From Candidatus Gastranaerophilales bacterium (GTDB taxonomy: Bacteria > Cyanobacteriota > Vampirovibrionia > Gastranaerophilales > Gastranaerophilaceae), in contig CAJULR010000031.1 of NCBI GenBank assembly GCA_910587375.1, positions 1 through 64,000 of the forward strand: a DNA stretch of 64,000 bases, read 5' to 3'. The first letter of the stretch is position 1; each line of letters starts with the position of its first letter. The position numbers were made by a program, and so were the translations under genes. This document shows positions 15,841 to 24,492 of the stretch, one piece after another. The notes under the pieces are model-generated. The model ran no database searches and was not told where the DNA came from. It was given only the letters and a program-made list of their open reading frames with translations.

Positions 15841-16965
15841 ATGATACCGATTATAGATTCAAAAAGACAGTATGCCACAATTCAAAACGAAGTTGAAAAA
15901 GAAGTAATCGACGTTATGCGAAGCGGCTCATACATTTTGGGCAAACATAATAAAGCTTTTGAACAAGAAATGGCAGATTTTGTTGGCGTTAAATATTCAG
16001 TTGCGCTGAACTCAGGAACTGACGCTCTGCATTTGGCCCTAAGAGCGCTTGATATTGGCCCCGGGGATGAAGTTATTACGGTTGCATTCACATTTGTGGC
16101 AACAACTGAAGCTATCGGTATTGTGGGCGCAAAACCTGTGTTTGTGGACATTAACCCGGACACATTCAATATGGACCCTGAATTGATTGAAGAAAAAATT
16201 ACCCCAAAAACCAAAGCTATTTTGCCTGTACACCTTTATGGGCAGCCTTGCGAGATGGATAAAATTATGGCGATAGCTAAAAAGCACAATTTACGCGTTA
16301 TTGAAGACTGCTGTCAGGCAATTGGCGCGGAATTTAAGGGGCAAAAAGTCGGAAGCTTTGGGGACATTGGCTGCTATAGCTTTTATCCGACTAAAAACCT
16401 TGGCACAATGGGCGATGGCGGCCTTGCTGTTACAAATTCAGAAACTTTGAAAAACAGAATGGTGGCCTTGAGGAACCACGGCGGCGCCGTTCGTTATTAT
16501 CACGATGAAATTGGTGTAAATTCAAGGCTTGATGAAATTCAGGCGGCAATTTTAAGAGTGAAATTGAATTATATTAACGACTGGAACAAGGCTCGCCGCG
16601 AGCATGCAGCGCTTTACAATGAACTTTTTAAGGGTGCTAAAAACATTGAAACCCCAAAAGAAATTGACGATGTTTATGCGGTTTATCACCAATATACAAT
16701 TAAGGTTCCAAACAGGGACGAGGTGCACAAAATGCTTCAAGAGGCAGGAATTGGCGCTATGATTTATTATCCTGTTCCTTTGCACCTTCAAAAGGTTCAC
16801 AGCTATCTTGGCTTATCTGAAGGGCTTTTGCCACACACGGAACAAGATACAAAAATGGTAATGTCCCTTCCGATGTTTGCAGAAATTACCGAGGAAGAAC
16901 AGAAAACCGTTGCAAAGACAGTGATTGCATGTGTTGAAAAGGCAATGAGCAAAGCGGCTGTGTAA
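15841..16965 (+). CDS. DegT/DnrJ/EryC1/StrS-type sugar aminotransferase
   Basis: 374 residues. A PLP enzyme of fold type I that transaminates nucleotide-linked keto-sugars for surface polysaccharides. Visible features are NSGTDAL at 57-63, EDCCQAIGA at 155-163 with the cofactor-binding Asp, and SFYPTKNLGTMGDGG with Lys185 as the expected Schiff-base lysine. GAGGGGGAATT precedes the ATG. It is a single-gene unit closed by a strong terminator. The exact sugar is not predictable from this sequence. Confidence 0.9.
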   Translation: MIPIIDSKRQYATIQNEVEKEVIDVMRSGSYILGKHNKAFEQEMADFVGVKYSVALNSGTDALHLALRALDIGPGDEVITVAFTFVATTEAIGIVGAKPVFVDINPDTFNMDPELIEEKITPKTKAILPVHLYGQPCEMDKIMAIAKKHNLRVIEDCCQAIGAEFKGQKVGSFGDIGCYSFYPTKNLGTMGDGGLAVTNSETLKNRMVALRNHGGAVRYYHDEIGVNSRLDEIQAAILRVKLNYINDWNKARREHAALYNELFKGAKNIETPKEIDDVYAVYHQYTIKVPNRDEVHKMLQEAGIGAMIYYPVPLHLQKVHSYLGLSEGLLPHTEQDTKMVMSLPMFAEITEEEQKTVAKTVIACVEKAMSKAAV

Positions 16966-16991
16966 AAAACATCAATGGGTTTAAATTTAAA

Positions 16992-17019
16992 AGAGAGGTT
17001 TAAAAGCCTCTCTTTTTTT
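16992..17019 (+). terminator. Rho-independent terminator after the aminotransferase
   Basis: AGAGAGG and CCTCTCT pair around TTTAAAAG, followed by a run of seven or more T residues. Confidence 0.9.
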
Positions 17020-17144
17020 GTATATTTTGAATTGACCTTGGTTCGCTTAGTGTGTCGGTCATTATCCCTTTGGTGTTAGTTGATATCTCTTTATCAAATT
17101 TATCTGATATCCAGGGCGTTGGCTGATGTTCCTGATTTGGGTGA

Positions 17145-18152
17145 TTAGCCTATGTCCCACTTTCCGCAGGTGCCGCCCCAGCGTGCGATTAAATTTCCCT
17201 TAACATCTGAAATTTTATGTTCTTCGCCTGGTTTGAGGGGTTCGATGTCGCCTTCAACGATTGAAATAACTTCGCAATTGTTTGAACAGCCGTTGCAGGT
17301 GCAGGTTACGGAGTTAAAATGCATATCCTTTGTCTGCCAGCCTTTGAATTTGGTTTGATTGTTTGAATATTGATGGTGTTCCATAGCCAAAAATGCTGCG
17401 CCGATTGCGCCCATTGTTTGGTGGTTTGGCGGAACGACAATTTCTGTGCCTAAAGCTTCTTCAAAAGCCTTTACCATGCCTTTGTTTGTGGCAACGCCGC
17501 CCTGGAATGTGATTGTGGGCAAAAGTTCTTTTCCAAGCGCAAGGTTTGATAAATAATTTCGAACCAAAGCCTGACAAAGCCCGTATAATAAATCTTCCAC
17601 GGGGTATCCGAGCTGTTGTTTATGAATTAAATCAGATTCGGCAAAAACGCCGCAACGGCCTGCAATCCTTGCAGGGGAAGCGGATTGAAGAGCGATTGTT
17701 CCAAAATCTTCTATTTTAACGTTCAAACGGCCTGCCTGCTGGTCCAAAAAGCTTCCTGTTCCTGCGGCACACACTGTGTTCATTGCAAAATCGGTTACAA
17801 TGCCGTCCCTTAAAATAATGATTTTAGAATCCTGTCCGCCGATTTCGAGAATGGTCTGAACGCCCGGGACAATAATACTTGCCGCAACGGCGTGCGCTGT
17901 AATTTCGTTTTTAATAACATCCGCACCGACCAAAGCACCGGCTAAGTTTCTTCCGGAACCTGTTGTACCCACTTGGCAAACTTCATAGTCGTTTGTTGAT
18001 TTAGCTAAAAGCTCTTTTAGGCCGTTTTGAACAGCTTTTACAGGCTGTCCTGCGGTTCTGAGCATATAGCTGTCTACATATTTTCCGTTTTCATCCACTA
18101 CTGCAAGCTTTGTTGTAACAGAGCCTACGTCAATTCCTAAATAAACTTTCAT
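17145..18152 (-). CDS. Acyl-CoA dehydratase activator (HgdC/BadF-type ATPase), orphan
   Basis: 335 residues. The family is a homodimeric ASKHA-fold ATPase with one [4Fe-4S] cluster between subunits; it injects an electron into 2-hydroxyacyl-CoA dehydratases or related reductases. Seen here: GIDVGSVTTKLAVV phosphate loop at 6-19, GGQDSK at 105-110, and the cluster cysteines Cys128 (NTVCAAGTGS) and Cys167 (GRCGVF). Unusually, a C-terminal extension of about 60 residues carries a second Cys set (VTCTCNGCSNNCEV) and ends in ARWGGTCGKWDIG. No dehydratase subunit is nearby, so the partner is unknown. Confidence 0.85.
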   Translation of the reverse strand: MKVYLGIDVGSVTTKLAVVDENGKYVDSYMLRTAGQPVKAVQNGLKELLAKSTNDYEVCQVGTTGSGRNLAGALVGADVIKNEITAHAVAASIIVPGVQTILEIGGQDSKIIILRDGIVTDFAMNTVCAAGTGSFLDQQAGRLNVKIEDFGTIALQSASPARIAGRCGVFAESDLIHKQQLGYPVEDLLYGLCQALVRNYLSNLALGKELLPTITFQGGVATNKGMVKAFEEALGTEIVVPPNHQTMGAIGAAFLAMEHHQYSNNQTKFKGWQTKDMHFNSVTCTCNGCSNNCEVISIVEGDIEPLKPGEEHKISDVKGNLIARWGGTCGKWDIG

Positions 18153-18233
18153 AATAAGTTTATTTTAGTATAAACAAAAAATTTTGGGTACAAGTTTAAT
18201 ATACAGGCTTTTTAAAAACCTTTATTGATATTG

Positions 18234-18361
18234 TTGAAATGGGACAAAAATTATTTGCAAAAGAAGACTGTCGCGAAGCACTCCGCTTAAAATCTCGGGA
18301 GAAATGTTGATATGCAACAGACCGCCCTGTCTTTGTTGTAAAAATTTTTGTCCCATTTCAA
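18234..18361. repeat. 128-bp element with perfect 19-bp terminal inverted repeats
   Basis: TTGAAATGGGACAAAAATT (18234-18252) is the exact reverse complement of 18343-18361. The 90-bp interior has smaller hairpins, TGTTG..CAACA and ACAG..CTGT, and no open frame. It lies between the rubrerythrin stop and the activator start, both on the minus strand. It could be a MITE-like element or a structured RNA with a long closing stem. No clear target-site duplication is visible. Confidence 0.65.
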
Positions 18362-18371
18362 TTTGTATGTT

Positions 18372-18959
18372 TTAGTAATTTTCGCAGAATAATTCAAAAT
18401 GCTCCTGTTCATGCAGGCATGAAGGGCAAATTTTTGGTGCTTCTTTTCCGTAATGGTGATAGCCGCAGTTGTTGCATTTCCAAATCATTTCTTTATCTCT
18501 TTTGAAAACCTCATCTTTTAAAATGTTTTCTTTTAACTTTCTAAACCTTGCTTCGTGAATTTTTTCTACCTTTATAACTTCTAAAAAAGCTTTTGCGATT
18601 TCGTCAAAACCCTCTTCTTTTGCAATTTTTGCAAAGTTTGGATAAAGAATTGTGTTTTCGTCATGTTCGCCGCTTGCCGCTATTTCAAGGTTGTCCGCTG
18701 TTTTTTCTGAAAGTCCTATTGGATATTCAGCATTTTCTATTTCAAGCGGCTCGTTTTTCTCGCCTAAAAATTTGAAAAACCTTTTAGCATGGGCTCTTTC
18801 GTTGTCCGCGGTTTCTAAAAATATGTTTGAAATTTGAACATAGCCTTCTTTTTTGGCTGCTTTTGCATAAAATGTATATCTCATTCTTGCCATAGATTCG
18901 CCCGCAAAGGCTTTAAGTAAATTTTCTCTTGTTTGCGTGTTTTGTAAAGATTTTGTCAT
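18372..18959 (-). CDS. rbr: Rubrerythrin
   Basis: 195 residues. A peroxide-scavenging diiron protein of anaerobes: an N-terminal ferritin-like four-helix domain (AGESMARMRY, DNERAHAKRFF, ASGEHDE, KVEKIHEARF supply the Glu/His ligands) and a C-terminal rubredoxin domain (WKCNNCGYHHYG...CPSCLHE). It supports an anaerobic or microaerobic lifestyle. GGAGGG precedes the ATG. The gene is monocistronic with the inverted-repeat element downstream. Confidence 0.95.
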   Translation of the reverse strand: MTKSLQNTQTRENLLKAFAGESMARMRYTFYAKAAKKEGYVQISNIFLETADNERAHAKRFFKFLGEKNEPLEIENAEYPIGLSEKTADNLEIAASGEHDENTILYPNFAKIAKEEGFDEIAKAFLEVIKVEKIHEARFRKLKENILKDEVFKRDKEMIWKCNNCGYHHYGKEAPKICPSCLHEQEHFELFCENY

Positions 18960-19061
18960 AAACCCTCCTTTATTTAGAGCTTAAACTTTAAAGTTTTTAA
19001 AACAATTGCCGATAGTATTAGTAAGTGTGGCAATTTTAAACAAGGAACAAGGAAAAGAAGA

Positions 19062-20027
19062 ATGACAATAAGCGGTGTGGGCCCAACGTCAGGAACCTCC
19101 GGCACAACAGGGGTTGACAGCTCTTCTGTAAAGAAAAAATTGCAGGAAGCAAATAAAACCGTGCTGGACGCCAAAACGCGCCAGGCGGAAGAAAACGAGT
19201 ATCAGGAATTTATTGAAGAAGAGGACACTGATACATCTTCTAATGCAAAAAAAGCCGCAGATGAAAATAAGGATTCAAGCTCTGTTCAAGAAAAGGACGA
19301 CAGGGTTTTAAGATATTATGAACAGATTGATTCTCTAAGACAGCAGCTTGACAGCATAAACCAGCAAAGGCGTGCTGTTGTTGAAAAAATGCAATCAGGA
19401 ACAAGCATAAGTGACCTTGAAAATGAATTTGTTTCTTTAAATAATCAAACAAGAAGTATAAATAACAGCATAAACCTTGTTTTTATGAACATTATGCAGC
19501 TTGAAGAAAATATTGAAAGCGAGCGCCTTGCCTCTGTATCAAGCGGTGCTGCGGGTGTTTCTTCTGTTTCTGCAACGGGCGCTGCAACTGGCACTTCCGC
19601 TGTAAATTCAACATCCGGGCTTTCAAGCAACGCTAAAGTTGATACTCAAATGGGCAAAAAACTTGCAGAGGCTGTAGTTTCTTCAATTAATGCAAATGGT
19701 TCTACGACGGGCTGGTGTCTTCGTGGTGTAAACCGTGCAATGAGCAAGGTTTACGGCTATGGTTTTTCATTTGGCTCTGCCTATCAGGCACTTGGGGCTC
19801 TTCAATCTGATAGTAATTTTGTTGAAATAACAAGTCAATATCCAAATAAATCAGACCTTAAAAATCTTCCTGCCGGCGCAATTGTTGTTTGGGGAAATAA
19901 CAGCGCGCACCCGCACGGGCACATATCAATTGCCCTTGGGGATGGCAGAGAAGCAAGTGACCATATTGCAAATCAGTATACAAACAGTGGAAATGGCTAT
20001 CATATCTTTATGCCAAAAGAAAAATAA
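19062..20027 (+). CDS. Coiled-coil protein with C-terminal CHAP/NlpC-like domain, paralogue 1
   Basis: 321 residues. The first ~25 residues (MTISGVGPTSGTSGTTGVDS) are Ser/Thr/Gly-rich with no hydrophobic signal. A helical coiled-coil region spans about 28-150 (KKKLQEANKTVLDAK... YYEQIDSLRQQLDSINQQRR), then a Ser/Ala linker. The C terminus (about 200-321) has GWCLRGVNRAM, LPAGAIVVWGNN and HGHISIALGDGRE, a Cys...His layout like cysteine amidases of the CHAP/NlpC superfamily. A peptidoglycan-acting or peptidase role is inferred. It forms a tandem pair with the next gene, 12 bp apart. Confidence 0.65.
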   Translation: MTISGVGPTSGTSGTTGVDSSSVKKKLQEANKTVLDAKTRQAEENEYQEFIEEEDTDTSSNAKKAADENKDSSSVQEKDDRVLRYYEQIDSLRQQLDSINQQRRAVVEKMQSGTSISDLENEFVSLNNQTRSINNSINLVFMNIMQLEENIESERLASVSSGAAGVSSVSATGAATGTSAVNSTSGLSSNAKVDTQMGKKLAEAVVSSINANGSTTGWCLRGVNRAMSKVYGYGFSFGSAYQALGALQSDSNFVEITSQYPNKSDLKNLPAGAIVVWGNNSAHPHGHISIALGDGREASDHIANQYTNSGNGYHIFMPKEK

Positions 20028-20039
20028 AAGGAAAACAAG

Positions 20040-21128
20040 ATGACATTAAGCGGCGTGAACCCAACATCAGGAAATTCAGGCATTCAAAAAACAGACGGTG
20101 CAACAGTGAAGAAAAAATTGGCAGAAGCCAATAAAACCGTGCTGAATGCAAAAGCTCAAAAAACAAACGAGAACGAGCTTCAAACGCTTGAGCTTTCAGA
20201 AAACGAGGGCACAGAGAAAACAAACGGTGTTAACAAAACCGCAGGCGTTGCGCAAAGTGCTGCAGATGAGATAAAAACGGCTGTGAGCAGTGCCGAAGAA
20301 AAATATAATAAAAATATCCAACTATATTACGAGCAGATTGAAACCCTGAGGCAGCAATTAAAAGATATTGATGAACAAAGACGTTCTCTCGCTCAACAGT
20401 TGTCCCAAGGGGGCGACATCAGCCAAATGCAGTCTACAATGACGCAATTGAACAGTCAGAAAAACCAAATATATGACAGCATAAACGCCATTTTTCTAAA
20501 TATTATGAGCCTTGAAGACAGCATTGCTTCAAATAACTCAATTGTAGACGGTGCAATAAACGATATAAATTCTTTGAGCGCAACAGGTTCCGGGCTTTCA
20601 AGCGGTGTATCAGACGGAGTGAATAATTCAAACTATACATTCCGTGCAGACGCAAATGCAACAGGTAATGCGGTTGTAAAGTTTGCACAACAGTTTGATG
20701 ATAAAAATCAAAGCCAAATGGCGCAAATCATTAGAGGCAGGGGAAGCAATTTCCACGAAGGTGTTTGGTGTGCGGATTTTGTAACGTTTTGTTTGAAAGA
20801 AACCTATGGCAAAGACAATGTTCCGGGGAATTTCATAAACACCTGTTCAAACACGGCAGGGTGTACATCAATTATGAATTGGTCAAAATCAAACGGAAGC
20901 TGGACAACAGACCCAAATACTTTGCAGCCCGGGGATTTAGTGATTTTTGATTGGGATAATTCAGGCGATGGCGACCATGTTGGGATATTTATCTCTAAAA
21001 ACGCTGACGGGACAATAAATACAATCGAAGGAAACACATCGGGCGCTGCGGGCGGAAGTTGTGTTGAAAATAAAAAAAGGTCGCCTGCGACAATCAGGGG
21101 CTATGTAAGGCTCTCCGGGCTTAAATAA
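20040..21128 (+). CDS. Coiled-coil protein with C-terminal CHAP-like domain, paralogue 2
   Basis: 362 residues. The N-terminal ~150 residues are clearly paralogous to the preceding protein (MTLSGVNPTSGNSG; VKKKLAEANKTVLNAK; YYEQIETLRQQLKDIDEQRRSL). The C-terminal domain (about 210-362) is a more typical CHAP fold: EGVWCADFVTFCL with the predicted nucleophile Cys, LQPGDLVIFDWDN, GDHVGIFIS with the predicted His, and TIEGNTSG. CHAP enzymes cleave peptidoglycan amide bonds. No signal peptide is visible, so export would need another route. It overlaps the end of the convergent minus-strand gene by 8 bp. Confidence 0.72.
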   Translation: MTLSGVNPTSGNSGIQKTDGATVKKKLAEANKTVLNAKAQKTNENELQTLELSENEGTEKTNGVNKTAGVAQSAADEIKTAVSSAEEKYNKNIQLYYEQIETLRQQLKDIDEQRRSLAQQLSQGGDISQMQSTMTQLNSQKNQIYDSINAIFLNIMSLEDSIASNNSIVDGAINDINSLSATGSGLSSGVSDGVNNSNYTFRADANATGNAVVKFAQQFDDKNQSQMAQIIRGRGSNFHEGVWCADFVTFCLKETYGKDNVPGNFINTCSNTAGCTSIMNWSKSNGSWTTDPNTLQPGDLVIFDWDNSGDGDHVGIFISKNADGTINTIEGNTSGAAGGSCVENKKRSPATIRGYVRLSGLK

Positions 21129-21915
21129 AACACATTGGTAAAGTTGCCACAAAGCCTTTTTCGGTCAAATCCTGCAAAATTTTAAGACATTGGTTGTCGT
21201 CAATCTCTCTGTTGTTAACTCTGTTAAGCAAATCTTGAAAATCAAAACCCATCCATGTTTTGCAGGATTTAAATATTTCGCTGTTTTGCAAATGTTTTAT
21301 TCTCCAATTTCCTTCTCCTGCTTCAGGGTTTGCCTCAACAAGCTTTTGAGCTTTTTCCTGCAGTTCTGTTATATATGCAAAAATTCCGGCAAGCTTTTTC
21401 TGTTTGCGTGCAAGACTGTCTAAAAAAGAATCGGCTTTATGGCCTTCAGATAAAGTCTTGATTGATACACCCAGTAGATTGTGCATACCTGTATCGCCGC
21501 CAAATAAACCGGCCGCTTGCTGTTCTAATCCGGTCACTGTTTCTCCTGGTAAATTCAATTTCTTGCGTATGGACTCACATGCTGCCTCATATTCTTTAAG
21601 GGCTTCAGTTGCTTTGTCTGCAATATTTGAAGCTGCGTTTCCTACGGTTTCAGCTGTGACTGTTGCTTTATCGGGACGCTTAATCATAACTGCAGCCCCT
21701 ATGCCTGCAAGGGCCAATGCTGCAACTCCGCCGATTATTGCTGCAGTTTTTTTATTTTTCTTTTTCTTCTCTTCATTATTTTGATTTTCTGTTTGAACAG
21801 GACTTTCCTGAGCTATAGCAGGATAATTTTGAAGAGGATGTGTTTGATTATTTGCTGTATTTTGTGAAATGTTGACGTATAAAGAATTTACTGCAGATAA
21901 ACTTTGAACTTGCAT
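21121..21915 (-). CDS. Single-span membrane protein, function unknown
   Basis: 264 residues. An Asn/Gln-rich N terminus (1-48) is followed by a Lys-rich stretch (EEKKKKNKKT) and one transmembrane helix at about 57-77 (AAIIGGVAALALAGIGAAVMI). The C-terminal ~185 residues are helical and soluble. The layout (hydrophilic N-tail, KK, glycine/alanine-rich helix, helical domain) recurs in the 699-residue protein at 24493. No family is recognised. Confidence 0.55.
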   Translation of the reverse strand: MQVQSLSAVNSLYVNISQNTANNQTHPLQNYPAIAQESPVQTENQNNEEKKKKNKKTAAIIGGVAALALAGIGAAVMIKRPDKATVTAETVGNAASNIADKATEALKEYEAACESIRKKLNLPGETVTGLEQQAAGLFGGDTGMHNLLGVSIKTLSEGHKADSFLDSLARKQKKLAGIFAYITELQEKAQKLVEANPEAGEGNWRIKHLQNSEIFKSCKTWMGFDFQDLLNRVNNREIDDNQCLKILQDLTEKGFVATLPMCFI

Positions 21916-22021
21916 AATGCCCTTCTGTTTTATTTAAGACATTTTGTATAAAACCTGTAAATAAAAAAGATTGATAAAATAAAGGTGCTTGTTTACAAAA
22001 ATTATTATTAACCCTTTTTTC

Positions 22022-22591
22022 CTAGCGCTCAAGGGTTCTTTTTTCCGTTAAAATTATGTCGCATTTGATGTCAAATTCTTCACTTGGCAAGGTTTCGAGC
22101 AAGAAATCATCAGGAATTATGACAATTTTTGCAGCCTTCAAGTTTTTTTTGGCAAAAAACCTGTCGTAATATCCGCCGCCATAGCCAAGCCTTTGAAAAT
22201 TTTTATCCGCACAAAGCGCAGGTGTTATAACAACATCTAAAATGCCAATATCTTCCAGAGGTTTTGTTTTTGGTTCTTTAATTTTATATTTGTTTAGAAC
22301 AAAACCATCTTTGCTTTTATAGGGGCATGCGAGCAAATTTTTGCCGTCGCACTTTGGAAAATAAAAGTTTCTTTCCTTGTTTTTCAAGGCTTCTGTGATG
22401 TTTAAAATGTTTAATTCAGAACCGAAAGGGTAAAAAAGCATAATGTTTTTTGCTTTTTTATCTTCAAAAAAAATGTTTAATTTATCAGAGATTTTTTCTG
22501 AAACATCATAAAGAAGGCCCTCTTTAAAAAGGGCGTTTCTTTTTTCTTTATAAATTTTTCTTAAATTTTTCTTGTCTTCTTTATGGTTCAT
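22022..22591 (-). CDS. 5-formyltetrahydrofolate cyclo-ligase
   Basis: 189 residues. Converts 5-formyl-THF to 5,10-methenyl-THF using ATP, recovering folate from a dead-end form. The family motif RLGYGGGYYDRFF near 133-145, the N-terminal KKNLRKIYKEKRNAL nucleotide/substrate segment and FYPFGSELN support this. The ATG lies inside the last codons of an upstream 53-codon frame (22581-22742), so translation may be coupled. Confidence 0.92.
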   Translation of the reverse strand: MNHKEDKKNLRKIYKEKRNALFKEGLLYDVSEKISDKLNIFFEDKKAKNIMLFYPFGSELNILNITEALKNKERNFYFPKCDGKNLLACPYKSKDGFVLNKYKIKEPKTKPLEDIGILDVVITPALCADKNFQRLGYGGGYYDRFFAKKNLKAAKIVIIPDDFLLETLPSEEFDIKCDIILTEKRTLER

Positions 22592-22742
22592 GGTGAAGGT
22601 TGATTGGCGCTGTGAGATATGCTTTTTGCAAAATGTTTACAATTGGCATTTCAACTTTATATTCTTTTTTCTCAAGCTTCTTTTCCTCTTTTTGAGGCAT
22701 ATTATAAGAATATAAATATGTAGTTAATTCTTCGCTGAACAT
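22581..22742 (-). CDS. Small protein overlapping the start of the folate cyclo-ligase gene
   Basis: 53 residues beginning MFSEELTTYLYSYNMPQKEE, then a Lys/Glu-rich segment (KKLEKKEYKVEMPIV), ending in INLHHEP. AAGG lies about eight bases before the ATG, and the stop falls 9-11 nt inside the cyclo-ligase frame. The position suggests a coupled leader peptide or a small conserved protein. It is too short for family recognition; existence is inferred from the ribosome site and overlap. Confidence 0.5.
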   Translation of the reverse strand: MFSEELTTYLYSYNMPQKEEKKLEKKEYKVEMPIVNILQKAYLTAPINLHHEP

Positions 22743-22885
22743 AAAATGAAACCTTCTATAATTTTTCCCGTATATTTTATAAAAGGGTTTTTATGGCTTT
22801 AAATTGACAACAAAATCATATTCTTTACAAAGCTTAACAATTTGCCTGCCTGAATTACAGAATTCTAGCCTATAAATCAAATCTA

Positions 22886-23218
22886 TTAGCCCGGAGGCCA
22901 TTTTAAAGGACGGCCTGAGATAATGTGAAGGTGGATGTGGAACACTTCCTGGCCCGCTTCTTTTCCTGTGTTTATTACGGTTCTGTAATCTGTAATATTT
23001 AGTTTTTTGCAAATTTCTTTAACTGATTCCAAAAGCTCGCCTGCAAGGTCTTTATCGTAAAGCTCATTCAAGCTTTCAATGTGTTTTTTCGGGATAACAA
23101 GAATGTGCACCGGGGCCTGCGGGTTTATGTCGTTAAAGGCCACGATGTTTTCTGTTTCATATACAAGGTTGCTTGGAATTTCTTTGTTTGCAATTTTACA
23201 AAAAATACAATCGCTCAT
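22886..23218 (-). CDS. HIT (histidine triad) family protein, Hint-type
   Basis: 110 residues, full length for a Hint-type nucleotide phosphoramidase. The catalytic triad is HIHLH (His94, His96, His98), followed by IISGRPLKWPPG. N-terminal CIFCKIANKEIP (Cys4, Cys7) and VIPKKH match zinc-containing bacterial Hint proteins. The physiological substrate is uncertain; AMP-lysine-type phosphoramidates are hydrolysed by family members. Confidence 0.93.
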   Translation of the reverse strand: MSDCIFCKIANKEIPSNLVYETENIVAFNDINPQAPVHILVIPKKHIESLNELYDKDLAGELLESVKEICKKLNITDYRTVINTGKEAGQEVFHIHLHIISGRPLKWPPG

Positions 23219-23306
23219 AAGGTTTCCTTAATACTTTTAATGTAATTATATTAGCATTTTTTATAACTTTTGTGTCAAATTTTAAGCACATATGTATAAT
23301 ATTGTT

Positions 23307-24422
23307 ATGAAAAAGAAAATTTTAACCTTGTTTTTATGTTTAATATACGTTTTTCTTCCTGCGGGTGCAGATTCTCTTAAGGGGGGAATTGAGCAGACCG
23401 ATATGAAAGGGAATGTCAACAAAGAGCTTTTTACGGGCGAAGTTGATATGCTTGATGAAAAAGATACGATTAAAATGACCGTATCACAGGTTTTAAACGG
23501 CACATATACAGAAGAAGGGGATGAATTTTTTGCAGAAATTACAGAAGATGTTCTTGGCGGAAAAAGAAACAAGGGGATAATCGTTCCAAAGGGAAGCATT
23601 GTCCATGGGTATGTAAGCGCCATTGAAGATCCGAAAAATTTGGGGCGGGATGGATACATCGTTACTGTGTTTGACTACCTTGTGACACCTGACGGCAGAC
23701 AAATTCCAATTAATGCAAGTCTTTCTACTAAAGAAAATGTGGTAAAAGGGGCTGTTAAAACTGCCGCAAAACATGTTGGGGTTGCAACGGCAGGGGGTGT
23801 TGTAGGCGGGTTTTTTGTCTTGAATATGCTTGGGCTTGAAGCTGCAATAGCATCGCATGGTATGACTCTTGCGGGCGGCGCTGCTGTGGGCGGGGCGGTT
23901 GGCCTTGTAAGCTCTATGATGAGCAAGGGAAAAAACGTAAACATAAAGCCCGGGGATGAACTTAAAATTAAGATGGTAACTGACATTGAAATCCCTGTTA
24001 TGTCAAAAGAAGCTTTTAGAGAAGAAGATATCGAATACGAAGGGCTTGATGTTACGATAAACAGGGTTGCTTTTGAAAAAGATCCGTTTGATGAAGAAGA
24101 TATAATTACGCTTGACCTTAAAATTAGCAATATGTCTGATAAAATGTTCTATGCTTTTGACATTGCGCTTATGAACGAAATTAAAAACGTTTTTTACCCA
24201 TCTCCTTTTGGGGACACATCTTTATGGTTTAAAAAAATAAACACAGGCGATGTTATTATCGGAAAACTTTCTTTTGTAATAAGCGACAAAAAACACAAAC
24301 ACTGGCTTGTTTTTTATGACAGGGCAACAAGAAAACCGCTTGCAAAATATTCAATAGACAACATTATTGTGGATAATAAGGTTAACAAAAGTAAAAAAGA
24401 TAAGAAAAACAAAAAAGTTTAG
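23307..24422 (+). CDS. Exported protein with conserved PKGS..DGR domain and glycine-zipper helix
   Basis: 371 residues from the ATG at 23307 (MKKKILTLFLCLIYVFLPAG signal peptide; the frame opens 5 codons earlier). A strand-rich region with IIVPKGSIVHGYVSAIEDPK and VTPDGRQIPINA is followed by a long small-residue hydrophobic segment (AAKHVGVATAGGVVGG... GGAAVGGAVGLV). The C-terminal half ends in a Lys-rich tail. The middle domain is also present in the SLH protein at 51879, including the order value-PanG/PKGS, DGR, Gly-rich helix. An envelope role is inferred; no family name can be given. Confidence 0.65.
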   Translation: MKKKILTLFLCLIYVFLPAGADSLKGGIEQTDMKGNVNKELFTGEVDMLDEKDTIKMTVSQVLNGTYTEEGDEFFAEITEDVLGGKRNKGIIVPKGSIVHGYVSAIEDPKNLGRDGYIVTVFDYLVTPDGRQIPINASLSTKENVVKGAVKTAAKHVGVATAGGVVGGFFVLNMLGLEAAIASHGMTLAGGAAVGGAVGLVSSMMSKGKNVNIKPGDELKIKMVTDIEIPVMSKEAFREEDIEYEGLDVTINRVAFEKDPFDEEDIITLDLKISNMSDKMFYAFDIALMNEIKNVFYPSPFGDTSLWFKKINTGDVIIGKLSFVISDKKHKHWLVFYDRATRKPLAKYSIDNIIVDNKVNKSKKDKKNKKV

Positions 24423-24492
24423 GGCAATAAGTTTTATTTAAATGTTTTTATAATAATATAAGAATTCTTTTACTGGGAACATTTAGATAAAA

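Noticed and set aside
18234..18361. Inverted-repeat element as 6S RNA or tmRNA
   Set aside because: No tmRNA tag frame or 6S central bubble could be recognised; only the long closing stem is clear.
22009..22041. AACCCTT/AAGGGTT hairpin at the folate cyclo-ligase stop as a terminator
   Set aside because: The T run is on the plus strand, where no gene ends nearby; on the minus strand no T run follows.
22791..23012. Minus-strand frame over the HIT gene 3' end
   Set aside because: It is out of frame with the HIT catalytic triad and runs past the HIT stop without motifs.
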